Notes: a model not told the origin generated them from the letters alone. A stretch of 64,000 nucleotides of DNA from Treponema sp. (GCA_016297415.1 JAEDGQ010000002.1:30079-94078), one strand, 5' to 3'; shown: positions 15,967-25,141, numbered from the stretch's first letter. Translations and numbers: made by a program.

Positions 15967-15993
15967 TTATCGGAATTGAAAATTATGAGTTTA
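15967..15993 (-). promoter_or_regulatory. Sigma-28 (FliA-type) promoter of flgF-flgG-flgJ
   Basis: On the minus strand TAAA (15993-15990) is followed after exactly 15 nt by TCCGATAA (15974-15967). The consensus is TAAA-N15-GCCGATAA, so only the first base of the -10 differs. The start would be about 33 nt before the flgF ATG. Confidence 0.7.
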
Positions 15994-16045
15994 GAAAATT
16001 ATTTTTTATAATTTGAATATAAATATGTCTATTTCTGACAGCTTA

Positions 16046-16054
16046 TGATATAAT
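16046..16054 (+). promoter_or_regulatory. Extended -10 promoter of the EAL-protein gene
   Basis: TGA-TATAAT at 16046-16054 is a perfect extended -10. A small hairpin (AAAGGGTT with AACCTTT around 16061-16081) follows in the leader before the TTG start at 16108. Confidence 0.5.
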
Positions 16055-16107
16055 TCAATTAAAGGGTTGTTATAACCTTTTCAGTTAAAAAAGACAGGTT
16101 TAATAAA

Positions 16108-17517
16108 TTGAATATTTTACTTTTGAGCATCAGTGCAGTTCTTATAATTACATTCCTTATCTTCTGGCTTGTTTCAAATCACAAAATGAAAAAGTTTATG
16201 ATGCAGGATGAACTGACAGGATTAAACACAACTAAAAAATTCATTATTGATGTTAAAAAAAAGCTGGCAAATTCAAGAGCCAGTGAATACTCCCTCGTTT
16301 CTATTGATATTAATTCCTACAGATACATTACAGAAGCTTTTGGACAGGAAAAAAGTCTGAACATTATAAAAGCTCTTGGACATCATTTTGCAAAATCTGC
16401 TCCAGAAAACAGTGTTCTCTGCCGCAATTTCAATGATAATTTTTCATTTCTTATAAATGCAACATTCCTTCCGATTCTTGAAGATATTGTAATCAATATG
16501 ACAAGCGTACCGGATGAAATCACATCACTTCTTCCCGATCATTTTAAGCTGGAATTTTCTATTGGTGTTTACGAAATAAAAGATCCTGCAGAAAATGTTG
16601 AAGTTATGATGGATAAAGCAGAAACTGCCAGAAAAGCAGGTAAAGCAGGATTAAATCCAAAAAGAATCTGTATTTTCACAACTCAGATGGAAAATACAAC
16701 TCAACATGAAAAAGACATTATTTTTGATATGGAACGGGCTTTTCAGGAAAATGAATTCATCGTTTACTATCAGCCGAAGTTCCTTTTCAATACAGGAAAA
16801 ATCATCGGTGCAGAAGCCCTTGTTCGCTGGAACCATAAAAAACGTGGACTTTTAACTCCATCATACTTTGTACCTCTTTTTGAAAAAAACGGATTTATCG
16901 AAAAAATCGACCTCCTTGTTTTTGAAAACGTATGTCAGTTTCTGGACAAATGGAACAAAGCGCAGGCCGGCAAAAAAGAAAAACAGCCCATTACAATCAG
17001 CTGCAATCTTTCCAGAGTTCAGTTATACAACCCTGATATTGCAAAAATTTACAAAGCAATCGCATCAAAATACGAAATTGCTCCATCCTCAATTGAAATT
17101 GAACTTACAGAAAGCCTTATGATGGACAACAAAGATCGTCTCTTAAAAGCAATGCACGATATAAAAAATGCAGGTTTTTCTATTTCTGTTGACGATTTTG
17201 GTTCAGGTTTCTCTTCATTAAGCCTTTTAAAAGATATTCCTGCAAATGTTATAAAACTGGATAAAGAATTCCTTAACACACAAAACGATACAGAAAAAGA
17301 ACATATTATCATTAACTCTGTAATCAAAATGGCAAAAGATCTGGATATGACAACTGTAGCCGAAGGTGTTGAAGACGAAAAACAGTCTGAACTTCTCAAA
17401 AACATGGGCTGTGATATTGTTCAGGGCTTTTTCTATGCAAAGCCAATGCCTTCATCAGCTTTCAATGAACTTCTTGAAAAATCAGACCATATTGAAGAAA
17501 AACAAGATAATCTTTAA
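16108..17517 (+). CDS. c-di-GMP phosphodiesterase with degenerate GGDEF and intact EAL domain
   Basis: The 469-residue protein starts with one membrane helix, followed by a GGDEF domain (about residues 30-190) and an EAL domain (about 205-455). In the GGDEF domain the catalytic signature is replaced by RNFNDNFSF, so it should not make c-di-GMP. The EAL domain keeps its metal and substrate residues: QPKF, AEALVRW, SCNLSR, ELTES, DDFGSGFSSL, IKLDKEF and VAEGVED, so hydrolysis to pGpG is expected. The start is taken as TTG at 16108 because it includes the membrane helix; the Shine-Dalgarno is weak. It may tune motility next to the flagellar genes. Confidence 0.82.
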   Translation: MNILLLSISAVLIITFLIFWLVSNHKMKKFMMQDELTGLNTTKKFIIDVKKKLANSRASEYSLVSIDINSYRYITEAFGQEKSLNIIKALGHHFAKSAPENSVLCRNFNDNFSFLINATFLPILEDIVINMTSVPDEITSLLPDHFKLEFSIGVYEIKDPAENVEVMMDKAETARKAGKAGLNPKRICIFTTQMENTTQHEKDIIFDMERAFQENEFIVYYQPKFLFNTGKIIGAEALVRWNHKKRGLLTPSYFVPLFEKNGFIEKIDLLVFENVCQFLDKWNKAQAGKKEKQPITISCNLSRVQLYNPDIAKIYKAIASKYEIAPSSIEIELTESLMMDNKDRLLKAMHDIKNAGFSISVDDFGSGFSSLSLLKDIPANVIKLDKEFLNTQNDTEKEHIIINSVIKMAKDLDMTTVAEGVEDEKQSELLKNMGCDIVQGFFYAKPMPSSAFNELLEKSDHIEEKQDNL

Positions 17518-17535
17518 TCATTTTTTCTTTTTAAT

Positions 17536-17564
17536 TTGAAAACTCCCGAATCTGGATTTATAAT
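17536..17564 (+). promoter_or_regulatory. Sigma-70-type promoter of glgC
   Basis: TTGAAA (17536-17541) and a perfect TATAAT (17559-17564) are 17 bp apart. The leader is about 28 nt with CAGGAG as ribosome binding site before the ATG at 17599. Confidence 0.7.
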
Positions 17565-17598
17565 TAATTATTACTAAATATTTTTTTCAGGAGTTTTT

Positions 17599-18885
17599 AT
17601 GACATCTACAGTTAAACCAAGAGTAATAGCAATTATTTTAGGCGGTGGTAAAGGTACCCGTCTTTATCCTCTCACAAAAGAACGATCAAAACCTGCAGTT
17701 CCGTTTGGCGGAAAATACAGAATCGTTGATATTCCAATTTCTAACTGTATTAACTCCGGATATAGAAAAATCTATCTTTTGACACAGTTCAACAGTGCAT
17801 CTTTGCATCATCACATTACAAATTCCTACAACTTCGATAACTTCTCCGGTGGTTTCGTTGAAATTCTTGCTGCAGAACAGACACTGGAACATGACGGATG
17901 GTTTGAAGGAACTGCTGACGCTGTCCGCAAAAACATGGTTCACTTCCGTTCACAGAACCCTACTCACTACATTATTCTTTCCGGCGACCAGCTTTACCGC
18001 ATGAACCTTAAGAGTTTCATGGACAGCCATATAGAAAGCGGTGCTGACATTACAATTGCCACAACAGCTGTAAATCGTCACGATGCTTCTGGTTTTGGTA
18101 TTATGCAGATTGATAAAAATCACAAGATTACAGCATTCCAGGAAAAACCAGCTAAAGACAAAGATATCTCTGACTGGAAAATTCCAGAGAATGCCCGTGG
18201 TAACCTTCCTGCAGAAAAAGAATACCTGGCTTCAATGGGTATCTACATTTTCAATGCAGATGCAATGGAAGAAGCACTTAACAACAACTTTACAGACTTT
18301 GGCAAAGAAATCATTCCTCAGTCTATTACTTCAAAGAAAGTTAACTCATACATTTTTGACGGCTACTGGGAAGACATCGGTACAATCCGCAGTTTCTATG
18401 AAGCTACACTGGATCTTACAGAATACAATCCTTCTTTCAACTTCTATGACGTTGAAGAACCAATTTACACACATATGCGTAACCTCCCTCCTTCTAAGAT
18501 TAATGGAGCAAATATTGAAAACTCCCTTACATCTGAAGGTTGTGTAATTACAAAAGCTACCCTCAAGCGTTCAGTAATCGGTGTTCGTTCTATCATCGAA
18601 ACAGGCTCAGATCTGGACGGTGTAATTACAATGGGTGCTGACTTCTACGAAACAGAAGATAAAAAAGCTGAAAATGCAAAAACAGGTAAACCAAACATCG
18701 GTATTGGTAAAAACTGTAAAATTGCTGCCACAATTATTGATAAAGATGCTGCTATCGGTGACAACTGTCAGATTAACGTAAGCGGAAAGAAATACGAAGA
18801 CGGTGATCACGGTTTGTTCTATGCAGCAGACGGAATCATTGTTATCCGTAAGGGTGCAGTTATCCCGGCTGGAACAATTATCTAA
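17599..18885 (+). CDS. glgC: Glucose-1-phosphate adenylyltransferase
   Basis: This 428-residue ADP-glucose pyrophosphorylase supplies ADP-glucose for glycogen synthesis. The N-terminal pyrophosphorylase motif GGGKGTRLYPLTKERSKPAVP is followed by GKYRIVDIPISNC, and SGDQLYRMN and FQEKPAKD mark the active site. The C-terminal third is a left-handed beta-helix region with NCKIAATIIDKDAAIGDNC. The length matches bacterial GlgC. Codon use suggests strong expression. No other glg gene lies in the window. A J-domain gene follows 24 bp later. Confidence 0.93.
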   Translation: MTSTVKPRVIAIILGGGKGTRLYPLTKERSKPAVPFGGKYRIVDIPISNCINSGYRKIYLLTQFNSASLHHHITNSYNFDNFSGGFVEILAAEQTLEHDGWFEGTADAVRKNMVHFRSQNPTHYIILSGDQLYRMNLKSFMDSHIESGADITIATTAVNRHDASGFGIMQIDKNHKITAFQEKPAKDKDISDWKIPENARGNLPAEKEYLASMGIYIFNADAMEEALNNNFTDFGKEIIPQSITSKKVNSYIFDGYWEDIGTIRSFYEATLDLTEYNPSFNFYDVEEPIYTHMRNLPPSKINGANIENSLTSEGCVITKATLKRSVIGVRSIIETGSDLDGVITMGADFYETEDKKAENAKTGKPNIGIGKNCKIAATIIDKDAAIGDNCQINVSGKKYEDGDHGLFYAADGIIVIRKGAVIPAGTII

Positions 18886-18909
18886 TAAAAAAGACAGGAA
18901 TAACTAAAG

Positions 18910-19389
18910 ATGCCGGAATCAATGTACGATAAATTAGGAGAGCTTCTCCGAGATGCCATTGATTCCGGCAATTTTTTTGACCAGAATCAGAATAAAAAAG
19001 AGCAAATCTCCAAAGAAACTAACTCAGAGTGTATACAAAATCATACAGGAAATACTCAGAATCAGCAAAATACAGAAAAAGACAATAATTTTAGCTCAAA
19101 TAATGTACACAAAAGTATACATCTTAATACCGATTCCCCCAACTGTATAGTGTCTAATTCAAAAAAACTTATAAAATATGCTCATCCTGACATTCAAAAA
19201 GCCTGTTCCCTTCTTGAAATCACAGATGATATGAATTTTGATCAGGCAAAATCTCAATACCACAAAAAACTTCAAAGATTTCACCCGGACAAAAACGCTG
19301 ACAATGAAATTATGAGGAAAATTACAAGAGAAAAGACAGGACAGATTGTAGAAGCCTGGAAACTTCTGGAAAAATGGTACTCTGAATAA
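18910..19389 (+). CDS. Protein with C-terminal J domain
   Basis: This 159-residue protein has a J domain in its last 65 residues, containing the HPD motif within YHKKLQRFHPDKNADNE, flanked by the expected helices. The first 90 residues are polar and Asn/Gln/Ser-rich and look disordered. It lacks the G/F and zinc-finger regions of DnaJ, so it is a type III J protein that would recruit DnaK to a specific client. It is 24 bp downstream of glgC and likely cotranscribed. It ends 3 bp before the convergent response-regulator gene. Confidence 0.7.
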   Translation: MPESMYDKLGELLRDAIDSGNFFDQNQNKKEQISKETNSECIQNHTGNTQNQQNTEKDNNFSSNNVHKSIHLNTDSPNCIVSNSKKLIKYAHPDIQKACSLLEITDDMNFDQAKSQYHKKLQRFHPDKNADNEIMRKITREKTGQIVEAWKLLEKWYSE

Positions 19390-19392
19390 GAA

Positions 19393-20766
19393 TTAATCTT
19401 CAAAATCTGCTTCACTTTCGGTAGAAATACCATACTCATTAAGTTTTCTGTGAAGAGTTTTTCTTCCAATTTTTAATACATCTGCAGTTTTACTTTTATT
19501 GCCTTTGTTAGCCTGAAGGTTCTGCAGAATAATTGTCTTCTCTGCTTCTTCCAGACTTGTTCCAATAGGAATAATTATTCCATCTTTAGCTTGAGATTCC
19601 GGAACATTTATTGTCAGATCTTCAACTTCAATTTCATTACCTGCCGCCATTACAACAGCACTTTCAATACAATGTTCAAGTTCACGAATGTTACCTGGCC
19701 ACTTATAAGCAAAAATTGCATTTTTAGCTTCTGTTGAAAAACCAGAAATATGTTTCCCGTTTTCTTCATTAAACCTGGAAACAAAAGTGTTAAGGAGAAC
19801 AGGAATATCTTCCCGCCTTTCCCGAAGAGGAGGAACATTAATTTCAATCCCCTTTAATCGGAAAAATAAATCTTCCCTGAAGCGGCCGGCTTTTACTTCT
19901 TCTTCCAGATTTTTATTGGTAGCTGCAATAATTCTTACATCAACTTTAAAAGTTTCTTCGCCGCCTACCCGTTCAAAAGTTTTTTCCTGAAGAACTCTTA
20001 AAAGTTTAACCTGAATGTTTTTATTGATTTCTCCAATTTCATCAAGGAATATAGTTCCGCCATCAGCCTGTTCAAACTTTCCTTTATGCAAAGATTCGGC
20101 CCCGGTAAAAGCACCTTTTTCGTGACCAAATAATTCACTTTCAAGAAGGGATTCGCTTAAGGCTGCACAATGAACTTTTACAAAAGCATTATCTTTGCGG
20201 CCAGAAGTATTGTGTATAGCATCTGCCACCACTTCTTTTCCTACCCCACTTTCACCTGTAATAAGAACACTGATTTTTGAATCAGAAACTTTTTTTACAA
20301 GCTGTTCAACTTTTAGCATGGCCGGACTTTTTGCTGCAAGGGACTTTAATTTTTTTTCATCGCTAACATCTTTTAAAAGCTGCTGATGCTGAAGACTTAA
20401 TTCTCTGTTTTTAAGAGCACGTTTTACAACAAGTTCAAGATGATTAAGATTTAATGGCTTAGTTAAAAAATCATAAGCTCCGTTCTGCATTGCTGAAACT
20501 GCAGAATCAATTGAGCCGTGTCCAGTTAAAACAATTACCGGGATTCCAGGCATTTCAGCAGTTACTTTTTTCAGAACATCTTCACCGGAAATTACAGGCA
20601 TTCTCAGGTCTGTAATTACTAAATCAATATTACCTTTTTCAAGAAAATCAATTCCTTCCTGACCATTGGCGGCAACCTTAACATTGTAACCGTCCATTTC
20701 AAAATCAGTAGCAAGACCTTCCCTGATATTTTTTTCGTCATCAATTACAAGCAGAGTAAAATTCAT
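19393..20766 (-). CDS. NtrC-family sigma-54-dependent response regulator
   Basis: This 457-residue protein has a receiver domain (residues 1-120) with phosphoacceptor Asp in LVITDLRMP, then an AAA+ domain with Walker A ITGESGVGKEVVADAIH, the sigma-54 contact loop GAFTGAE and Walker B GGTIFLDEIGE. A Fis-type helix-turn-helix follows near the end (NKSKTADVLKIGRKTLHRKL). The start overlaps the stop of the histidine kinase gene (ATGA-type), so the two form one signalling pair. It should activate sigma-54 promoters; targets are unknown. It is the last gene of the murG minus-strand run. Confidence 0.92.
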   Translation of the reverse strand: MNFTLLVIDDEKNIREGLATDFEMDGYNVKVAANGQEGIDFLEKGNIDLVITDLRMPVISGEDVLKKVTAEMPGIPVIVLTGHGSIDSAVSAMQNGAYDFLTKPLNLNHLELVVKRALKNRELSLQHQQLLKDVSDEKKLKSLAAKSPAMLKVEQLVKKVSDSKISVLITGESGVGKEVVADAIHNTSGRKDNAFVKVHCAALSESLLESELFGHEKGAFTGAESLHKGKFEQADGGTIFLDEIGEINKNIQVKLLRVLQEKTFERVGGEETFKVDVRIIAATNKNLEEEVKAGRFREDLFFRLKGIEINVPPLRERREDIPVLLNTFVSRFNEENGKHISGFSTEAKNAIFAYKWPGNIRELEHCIESAVVMAAGNEIEVEDLTINVPESQAKDGIIIPIGTSLEEAEKTIILQNLQANKGNKSKTADVLKIGRKTLHRKLNEYGISTESEADFED

Positions 20767-22019
20767 TACAAATCCTCCTGACTGCTTTTTTTCTGCACAA
20801 GCAGTTTCTGCTGAGTCTGAGGAACAGGGATTGTAATTGTAAATTCAGTTCCTTCACCCTGAACTGATTCAACGGAAATATCTCCTGAAAATTCTTTAAT
20901 AATTTTATAAGCCATAGCCAGGCCAAGACCTGTACCATTTGCTTTTGTTGTGTAGTATGGTTCAAAAACTCTTTCTTTAACTGCGCTGCTCATACCACAG
21001 CCATTATCTTTAAAAATCAGATAATATTTATCTTCTTTGATATAAGTTGTGATTGAAAGTTTTCCGTACATAACTTCTTCAAAGGCATGAGCTTTTGAAT
21101 TTGAACTGAATCTTTCAGTAATTGCAGCAAGAGAATTTTGAGCAAGATTAACAATAACTTCCCTGAATAATTTTTCATCAATAAGAAGTTTTGGACAGTC
21201 TTTGCAGAACTCAGTTTCAATTCTGATTTTTTTCTCAGTAAACTCTGGAGTTAAAAAATCAATAAACTGTGAAAGTATTGTGTCTGGTTTAACAAGAGTA
21301 AGCTGGGCAGAAATTGGTCTTACAGCCATCAGGAAATCAACAACAATTTTGTTCAAACGTTCAATTTCCTGATTTACGATTTCAAGGTAATTTTCAGCAT
21401 ATTTTGGATCAGGCAAAAGTCCATCGCCTTCTCTTTTCTTTTTCAAGGCCTTCTGCAGCAGCTGAATATGAATACTGATTGCTCCAAGAGGATTTTTTAT
21501 TTCGTGTGCCACGCTGGCTGCAATATTTGTTAACCCGGCAAGAGTTTCCATTCTGTGAAGAAGAATTTCCTGATTTCGTTTTTCAGTAATGTCTTGTATA
21601 AGAATAATGCTTCCAGAAATTTCATGTTCTTTAATTAAAGGGGAAACGGTAACTTCAATAAATCTGACAGATCCGCTGGAAGTTTGTGTAGTATATTCAT
21701 CGCTTAGATTTGTTTTGTTATTTTCACAACAGTCCTTAAAAAAGGCAGCCATTTCGCCGTCTTCGATAAATTCAAAAAAACGTTTTCCTCTGTCTTTTAT
21801 TTCTTCAGAAGACAGATTTAAAGGCAGCATTCTTTCTGCTGCATTATTCATTTCTATCAGCTTCCAGTTTTTGTCTACACAAACAAGTCCTGTAGAAAGA
21901 GACTGGACAATAGACTTTAAAACATCATTTTGAAAGTGAAGTTCAGTAAAAAGAGATTCAAGCTGTCCCTGAGAGAATTTTGAAAGCTTCTCATAAACTC
22001 TGTTAGAAATATCCTGCAC
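20766..22019 (-). CDS. NtrB-like sensor histidine kinase with PAS domain
   Basis: This 417-residue kinase has no membrane segments. A coiled start is followed by a PAS domain (about residues 40-160). The HisKA domain with the phosphoacceptor His lies in IAASVAHEIKNPLGAISIH, and the HATPase domain has N-box EVIVNLAQNSLAAI, G1 DNGCGM and G2 GTGLGLAMAYKI. The NtrB/AtoS-like arrangement fits its partner, the NtrC-type regulator that overlaps its stop codon. Being soluble, it probably senses a cytoplasmic signal through PAS. It starts 6 bp after the delta'-like gene. Confidence 0.9.
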   Translation of the reverse strand: MQDISNRVYEKLSKFSQGQLESLFTELHFQNDVLKSIVQSLSTGLVCVDKNWKLIEMNNAAERMLPLNLSSEEIKDRGKRFFEFIEDGEMAAFFKDCCENNKTNLSDEYTTQTSSGSVRFIEVTVSPLIKEHEISGSIILIQDITEKRNQEILLHRMETLAGLTNIAASVAHEIKNPLGAISIHIQLLQKALKKKREGDGLLPDPKYAENYLEIVNQEIERLNKIVVDFLMAVRPISAQLTLVKPDTILSQFIDFLTPEFTEKKIRIETEFCKDCPKLLIDEKLFREVIVNLAQNSLAAITERFSSNSKAHAFEEVMYGKLSITTYIKEDKYYLIFKDNGCGMSSAVKERVFEPYYTTKANGTGLGLAMAYKIIKEFSGDISVESVQGEGTEFTITIPVPQTQQKLLVQKKSSQEDL

Positions 22020-22024
22020 TTTAT

Positions 22025-23230
22025 TTACCTTAAATTAACTTTTCTGATAGAAGCCAGATCTCTGTAAAGTTTTTCAAGAGCGGCTACAGGTTTTACATTA
22101 AAAACAGAAACATTATTGTAACACTCAATAATTGCCTCCAGATTTTTATGTTCAATTTCTGGATTATTGACTTCACGCTGAGCTTCTGTCAGACCTCTCA
22201 GGAATATTTTGAATAAAGTTCTAGGCTCAAAATCACCACAGTTTTTTACAAAAGCAGCAACATTAACAAGGTGATTATTTTTTATTCCTGCATAATAATC
22301 AAAAGCTTCTTTTTTTATTGCATCAGGAGTTACCGGCAGATAAGTCTGAAGATACTGGATTACATTTTCATCATTTCCTTCATGATGGAACACCCGGCTA
22401 ATAACAGTTTTCTGCTGTTCACCTGTACGCTGAAAAAATGTATAAGTTCTTACTCTGGAAAGAATTGTCTGCATAACAGCACCCCTTCTGGCTGTAGTAA
22501 GAATAAAAAAAACATCTTCAGGAGGTTCTTCAAGAATCTTCAAAAGGGCATTACGGCAGCTTTCATTCATTTTTTCCACATTTTCAATAATGATTACTTT
22601 TTTACCCTCATTTGATTTTAAGTGGGCCCAGAAAGAAGCTCGCCTGATGTGATCAATAGGCAGAGAATCATAAAGATAGCCGTTTTCAAGTTTTTCAGCT
22701 GAGGCAATGATTTTTTCAGTCAGTTTTTCCAGTTCTTCAACTGGTGGAAGAGCTTTCGAAATGCTTAAAATTTCAAGATTATCATTTATGTCCTCAAGAA
22801 GGGGCGAAATTTTTGAAATTTTGTCATCCCCTTCCCACAAAACAGGACTAAACCGCAAAGTAAGTTTTCGGACAGAACGAATAAAAAGATACCTGGCAGC
22901 TGTTATCCAGGTTGAATTATTAAGTGCTGCATGAATTAAAGTTTTTCTTGCAGCCAGCATTTCAAGAGAACAATCTCTTGGTCCCGCAAGAATTATGTTT
23001 GTTCCGGTAAGCTCTTTATTTTTTCTGCAGGCAGGACAATCACAAAGCCAGTTTCCTTTTTCTAATGTTCCGTTTCCTGTACAAGAAAGCACTCTTCCTA
23101 ATTCCAGGGCACAGGTAAGCTTACCTGATGCTTCAGGACCAGAAAGAAGAATTGATGAAGGAAGCTTATTGTTTTTTAAGTCAGTAATAAGCTGATTGGA
23201 AACATTCTGAAAAAGAAGATTGTCAAACAT
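22025..23230 (-). CDS. holB: DNA polymerase III delta'-like subunit
   Basis: This 401-residue AAA+ clamp-loader protein has a Walker A-like SGPEASGKLTCALELG, a zinc-type cluster CDCPACRK near residue 65, and ENVEKMNESCRNALLKILEEPP with the SRC/sensor region SRVRTYTF. Those motifs place it in the DnaX/HolB group, and the modified P-loop fits delta'. A roughly 70-residue insertion follows the zinc cluster, making it longer than E. coli HolB. Its stop is 6 bp from the kinase start, and its ATG overlaps the cvpA stop. Confidence 0.75.
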   Translation of the reverse strand: MFDNLLFQNVSNQLITDLKNNKLPSSILLSGPEASGKLTCALELGRVLSCTGNGTLEKGNWLCDCPACRKNKELTGTNIILAGPRDCSLEMLAARKTLIHAALNNSTWITAARYLFIRSVRKLTLRFSPVLWEGDDKISKISPLLEDINDNLEILSISKALPPVEELEKLTEKIIASAEKLENGYLYDSLPIDHIRRASFWAHLKSNEGKKVIIIENVEKMNESCRNALLKILEEPPEDVFFILTTARRGAVMQTILSRVRTYTFFQRTGEQQKTVISRVFHHEGNDENVIQYLQTYLPVTPDAIKKEAFDYYAGIKNNHLVNVAAFVKNCGDFEPRTLFKIFLRGLTEAQREVNNPEIEHKNLEAIIECYNNVSVFNVKPVAALEKLYRDLASIRKVNLR

Positions 23231-23712
23231 TAAATAAACCGTCCTCTAACACTTTCAATTGATGAATTAAGATAGTTTTGAAGGAATCCCCAGAAAAAAC
23301 TGTTCTCTGTTAATTTGTCCGGATTAAACCAGGGCTGGGCTTTTACAAGAATAAGCAGGGCACAAACAATGGCCAGTCCTTCTAATGCACCAAACAAAAA
23401 ACCAAGAACTCTGTCCAGACTGCCAAGAATCTCTCCTTCCATAATACTTTCAGTAAGTTTTTGAATAATTTTTACAAAAAGAAAAACAGCAATAAACAAA
23501 ATCAGAAAAGCAAGAACAATACTTGCAGCCGGATTAACAACTATTTTTTCAATGGAAGGAGCCAGTTTTCCACAGAATAAAAAAGAAACTACAGTTCCTG
23601 CAATAACTGCGATTTTTCCAAAAAGTTCCTGCAAAAATCCGTGCATACAGGCTGTTACGGCAAATGCCAGAATTATAAGCAGAAAAATACAATCAAGAAT
23701 ATTCAAATGCAT
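23230..23712 (-). CDS. CvpA-family membrane protein
   Basis: This 160-residue inner-membrane protein has four predicted helices. The family signature DCIFLLIILAFAVTACMHGFLQELFG lies at the N-terminus, and the LDRVLGFLFGALEGL segment follows at the third and fourth helices. CvpA was first linked to colicin V production in E. coli and more recently to envelope function. It starts 9 bp after murG and overlaps the next gene by one base. Confidence 0.82.
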   Translation of the reverse strand: MHLNILDCIFLLIILAFAVTACMHGFLQELFGKIAVIAGTVVSFLFCGKLAPSIEKIVVNPAASIVLAFLILFIAVFLFVKIIQKLTESIMEGEILGSLDRVLGFLFGALEGLAIVCALLILVKAQPWFNPDKLTENSFFWGFLQNYLNSSIESVRGRFI

Positions 23713-23721
23713 AACTTCAAC

Positions 23722-24843
23722 CTATTTATTAATCTGTTCAAATATAAGGCCGGCAATTGTCTTAGCAGGTCTTTTGTTCTGGGAAAGTTTAAGACTTGCG
23801 TCAGCCATGTTCTGTCTTACTTTTTCATCAAGAAGTTTTGAAAGATAATTTTTCAAATTTTCATCAGTGGCATCTTTCCCAAGAAGAACAAAGGCAGCAC
23901 CTTTTTCTTCAAAAAACTTAGCATTATCAACCTGGTCACCTCTTGTTCCGTTTCCGCAAAGAGGCACAAGAACCATAGGCTTTCCTGTTACAGAACATTC
24001 CCAGATAGAATTTGCTCCGGCTCTTGCAAGAATAATATCAGCAGAAGCAATTACATCAGGCATTTCACCGTAAATAAAAGGATAGGGATAATAACTTTCA
24101 GACTTGACCGGCACAAAATCAGCATCTTTTGCACCACACTGATGAACAACATTAAAACGTTCTTTTAACCATTCAAGATTATTTACTACAAGTTCATTCA
24201 GCTGATGAGCACCAAGACTTCCGCCAAGAACAAGAAGTTCAGGCTTTTCAGTTTTTGCTTCAGAACCGAAAATAAAATCTCTGCCTTTTTTTCCGTCTGC
24301 TGTGTAAAAAACCGGACGAACAGGATTTCCTGTAACCACAGTTTTATTAATTTTATTCTGGGAAAGGAACTTTTTTGTTTCTTCGTAAGAAACTAGAATT
24401 TTAGTTGCAAAACGACTGTTGATTCTTGTGGCAAGTCCAGGTGTAAAATCACATTCATGAGTGAACACAGGAATATCAAGAATTCTTGCAGCAATGCAAG
24501 GTGGTACAGAAACAAATCCACCTTTTGAAAAAAGAACTGCAGGTCTGATAGAAAGAAGTTTGAAAAAAGAAACAACAAAACCTGCTGCTACCTTGAATAA
24601 ATCAATAAAATTACTGAAGGAAAAATATCTTCTTAATTTTCCAGATGGAATTCCGCAGAAATGGTCTACACTTCCACTTTTTTCTACAATATTTTTATCC
24701 ATACCTTTACTGTTTCCAAACCAGTAAAGTTCTATTTCTGTATTCTGTTCTCTGGCAATTGTTCTAAGTTCATCAGCAATGGCAAGTCCAGGATAAATAT
24801 GGCCGCCAGTACCACCACCTGCAAATACAATTTTTGTTTTCAT
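23722..24843 (-). CDS. murG: UDP-GlcNAc:lipid I GlcNAc-transferase MurG
   Basis: This 373-residue membrane-associated GT28 enzyme forms lipid II on the cytoplasmic face. The N-terminal glycine loop FAGGGTGGHIYPGLAIA and the second loop VLGGSLGAHQLN bind the lipid and donor. ILARAGANSIWECSVTGKPMVLVPLCG is the UDP-GlcNAc pocket. A longer reading from 24864 adds seven poorly conserved residues, so the ATG at 24843 (MKTKIVFAGGG) is preferred. There is no Shine-Dalgarno, and the promoter -10 lies 9 nt before this ATG. It heads the murG-cvpA-holB-kinase-regulator unit. Confidence 0.92.
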   Translation of the reverse strand: MKTKIVFAGGGTGGHIYPGLAIADELRTIAREQNTEIELYWFGNSKGMDKNIVEKSGSVDHFCGIPSGKLRRYFSFSNFIDLFKVAAGFVVSFFKLLSIRPAVLFSKGGFVSVPPCIAARILDIPVFTHECDFTPGLATRINSRFATKILVSYEETKKFLSQNKINKTVVTGNPVRPVFYTADGKKGRDFIFGSEAKTEKPELLVLGGSLGAHQLNELVVNNLEWLKERFNVVHQCGAKDADFVPVKSESYYPYPFIYGEMPDVIASADIILARAGANSIWECSVTGKPMVLVPLCGNGTRGDQVDNAKFFEEKGAAFVLLGKDATDENLKNYLSKLLDEKVRQNMADASLKLSQNKRPAKTIAGLIFEQINK

Positions 24844-24852
24844 ATATGTGTT

Positions 24853-24881
24853 ATTATGACACACTTTTGCCTGTTACTCAA
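24853..24881 (-). promoter_or_regulatory. Promoter just upstream of the murG start
   Basis: On the minus strand TTGAGT (24881-24876) and CATAAT (24858-24853) are 17 bp apart, and only 9 nt separate the -10 from the ATG. The -35 is 10 bp from the end of the MITE-like element. Confidence 0.5.
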
Positions 24882-24891
24882 TAAATCTGCT

Positions 24892-25105
24892 AGGGCAAAC
24901 GCATTAAAATATATTCCCTGCTAAAAATGGCTTCCAGTCGTGAAAACGTCTTGTCGAAACCGCATGCTGGCATGCTACACGCGTTTTGTGCTTGTAACTA
25001 TATACGTTTGCCGCTCTCGCGGCAGCACAAAACGAGTGTTTTCGCAAGCCGTTTCACTCCTTTGCGCCATTTTCAATATAAAATCGGTTATGATGCGTTT
25101 GCCCT
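24892..25105. repeat. MITE-like repeat family 2, complete copy
   Basis: This 214-bp non-coding element is bounded by the 13-bp inverted repeat AGGGCAAACGCAT (24892) and ATGCGTTTGCCCT (25093-25105). Inside are further inverted words: GAAAACG/CGTTTTC-like arms, CGTTTTGTGCT with AGCACAAAACG, TGCCGC/GCGGCA and GCATGCTGGCATGC. The same sequence starts again at 63948 and runs off the window. ATCTGCTA occurs at both sides (24885-24892 and 25111-25118). Together with the segment to 25224 it fills the gap between murG and the outer-membrane protein gene. Confidence 0.8.
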
Positions 25106-25141
25106 GATAGATCTGCTAATATTGAAAGAAGTCAAAAAAAA

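Noticed and set aside
16108..16700. GGDEF domain as an active diguanylate cyclase
   Set aside because: The signature motif reads FNDNF, without the Gly-Gly-Asp/Glu-Glu residues.
24843..24864. Earlier murG start at 24864
   Set aside because: The extra residues are outside the conserved MurG start, there is no Shine-Dalgarno, and the sequence holds the -10 element.
24885..25118. ATCTGCTA at both sides of MITE family 2 as a target-site duplication
   Set aside because: The right copy is 5 nt away from the terminal repeat, so it is not a direct flanking duplication; chance is possible.
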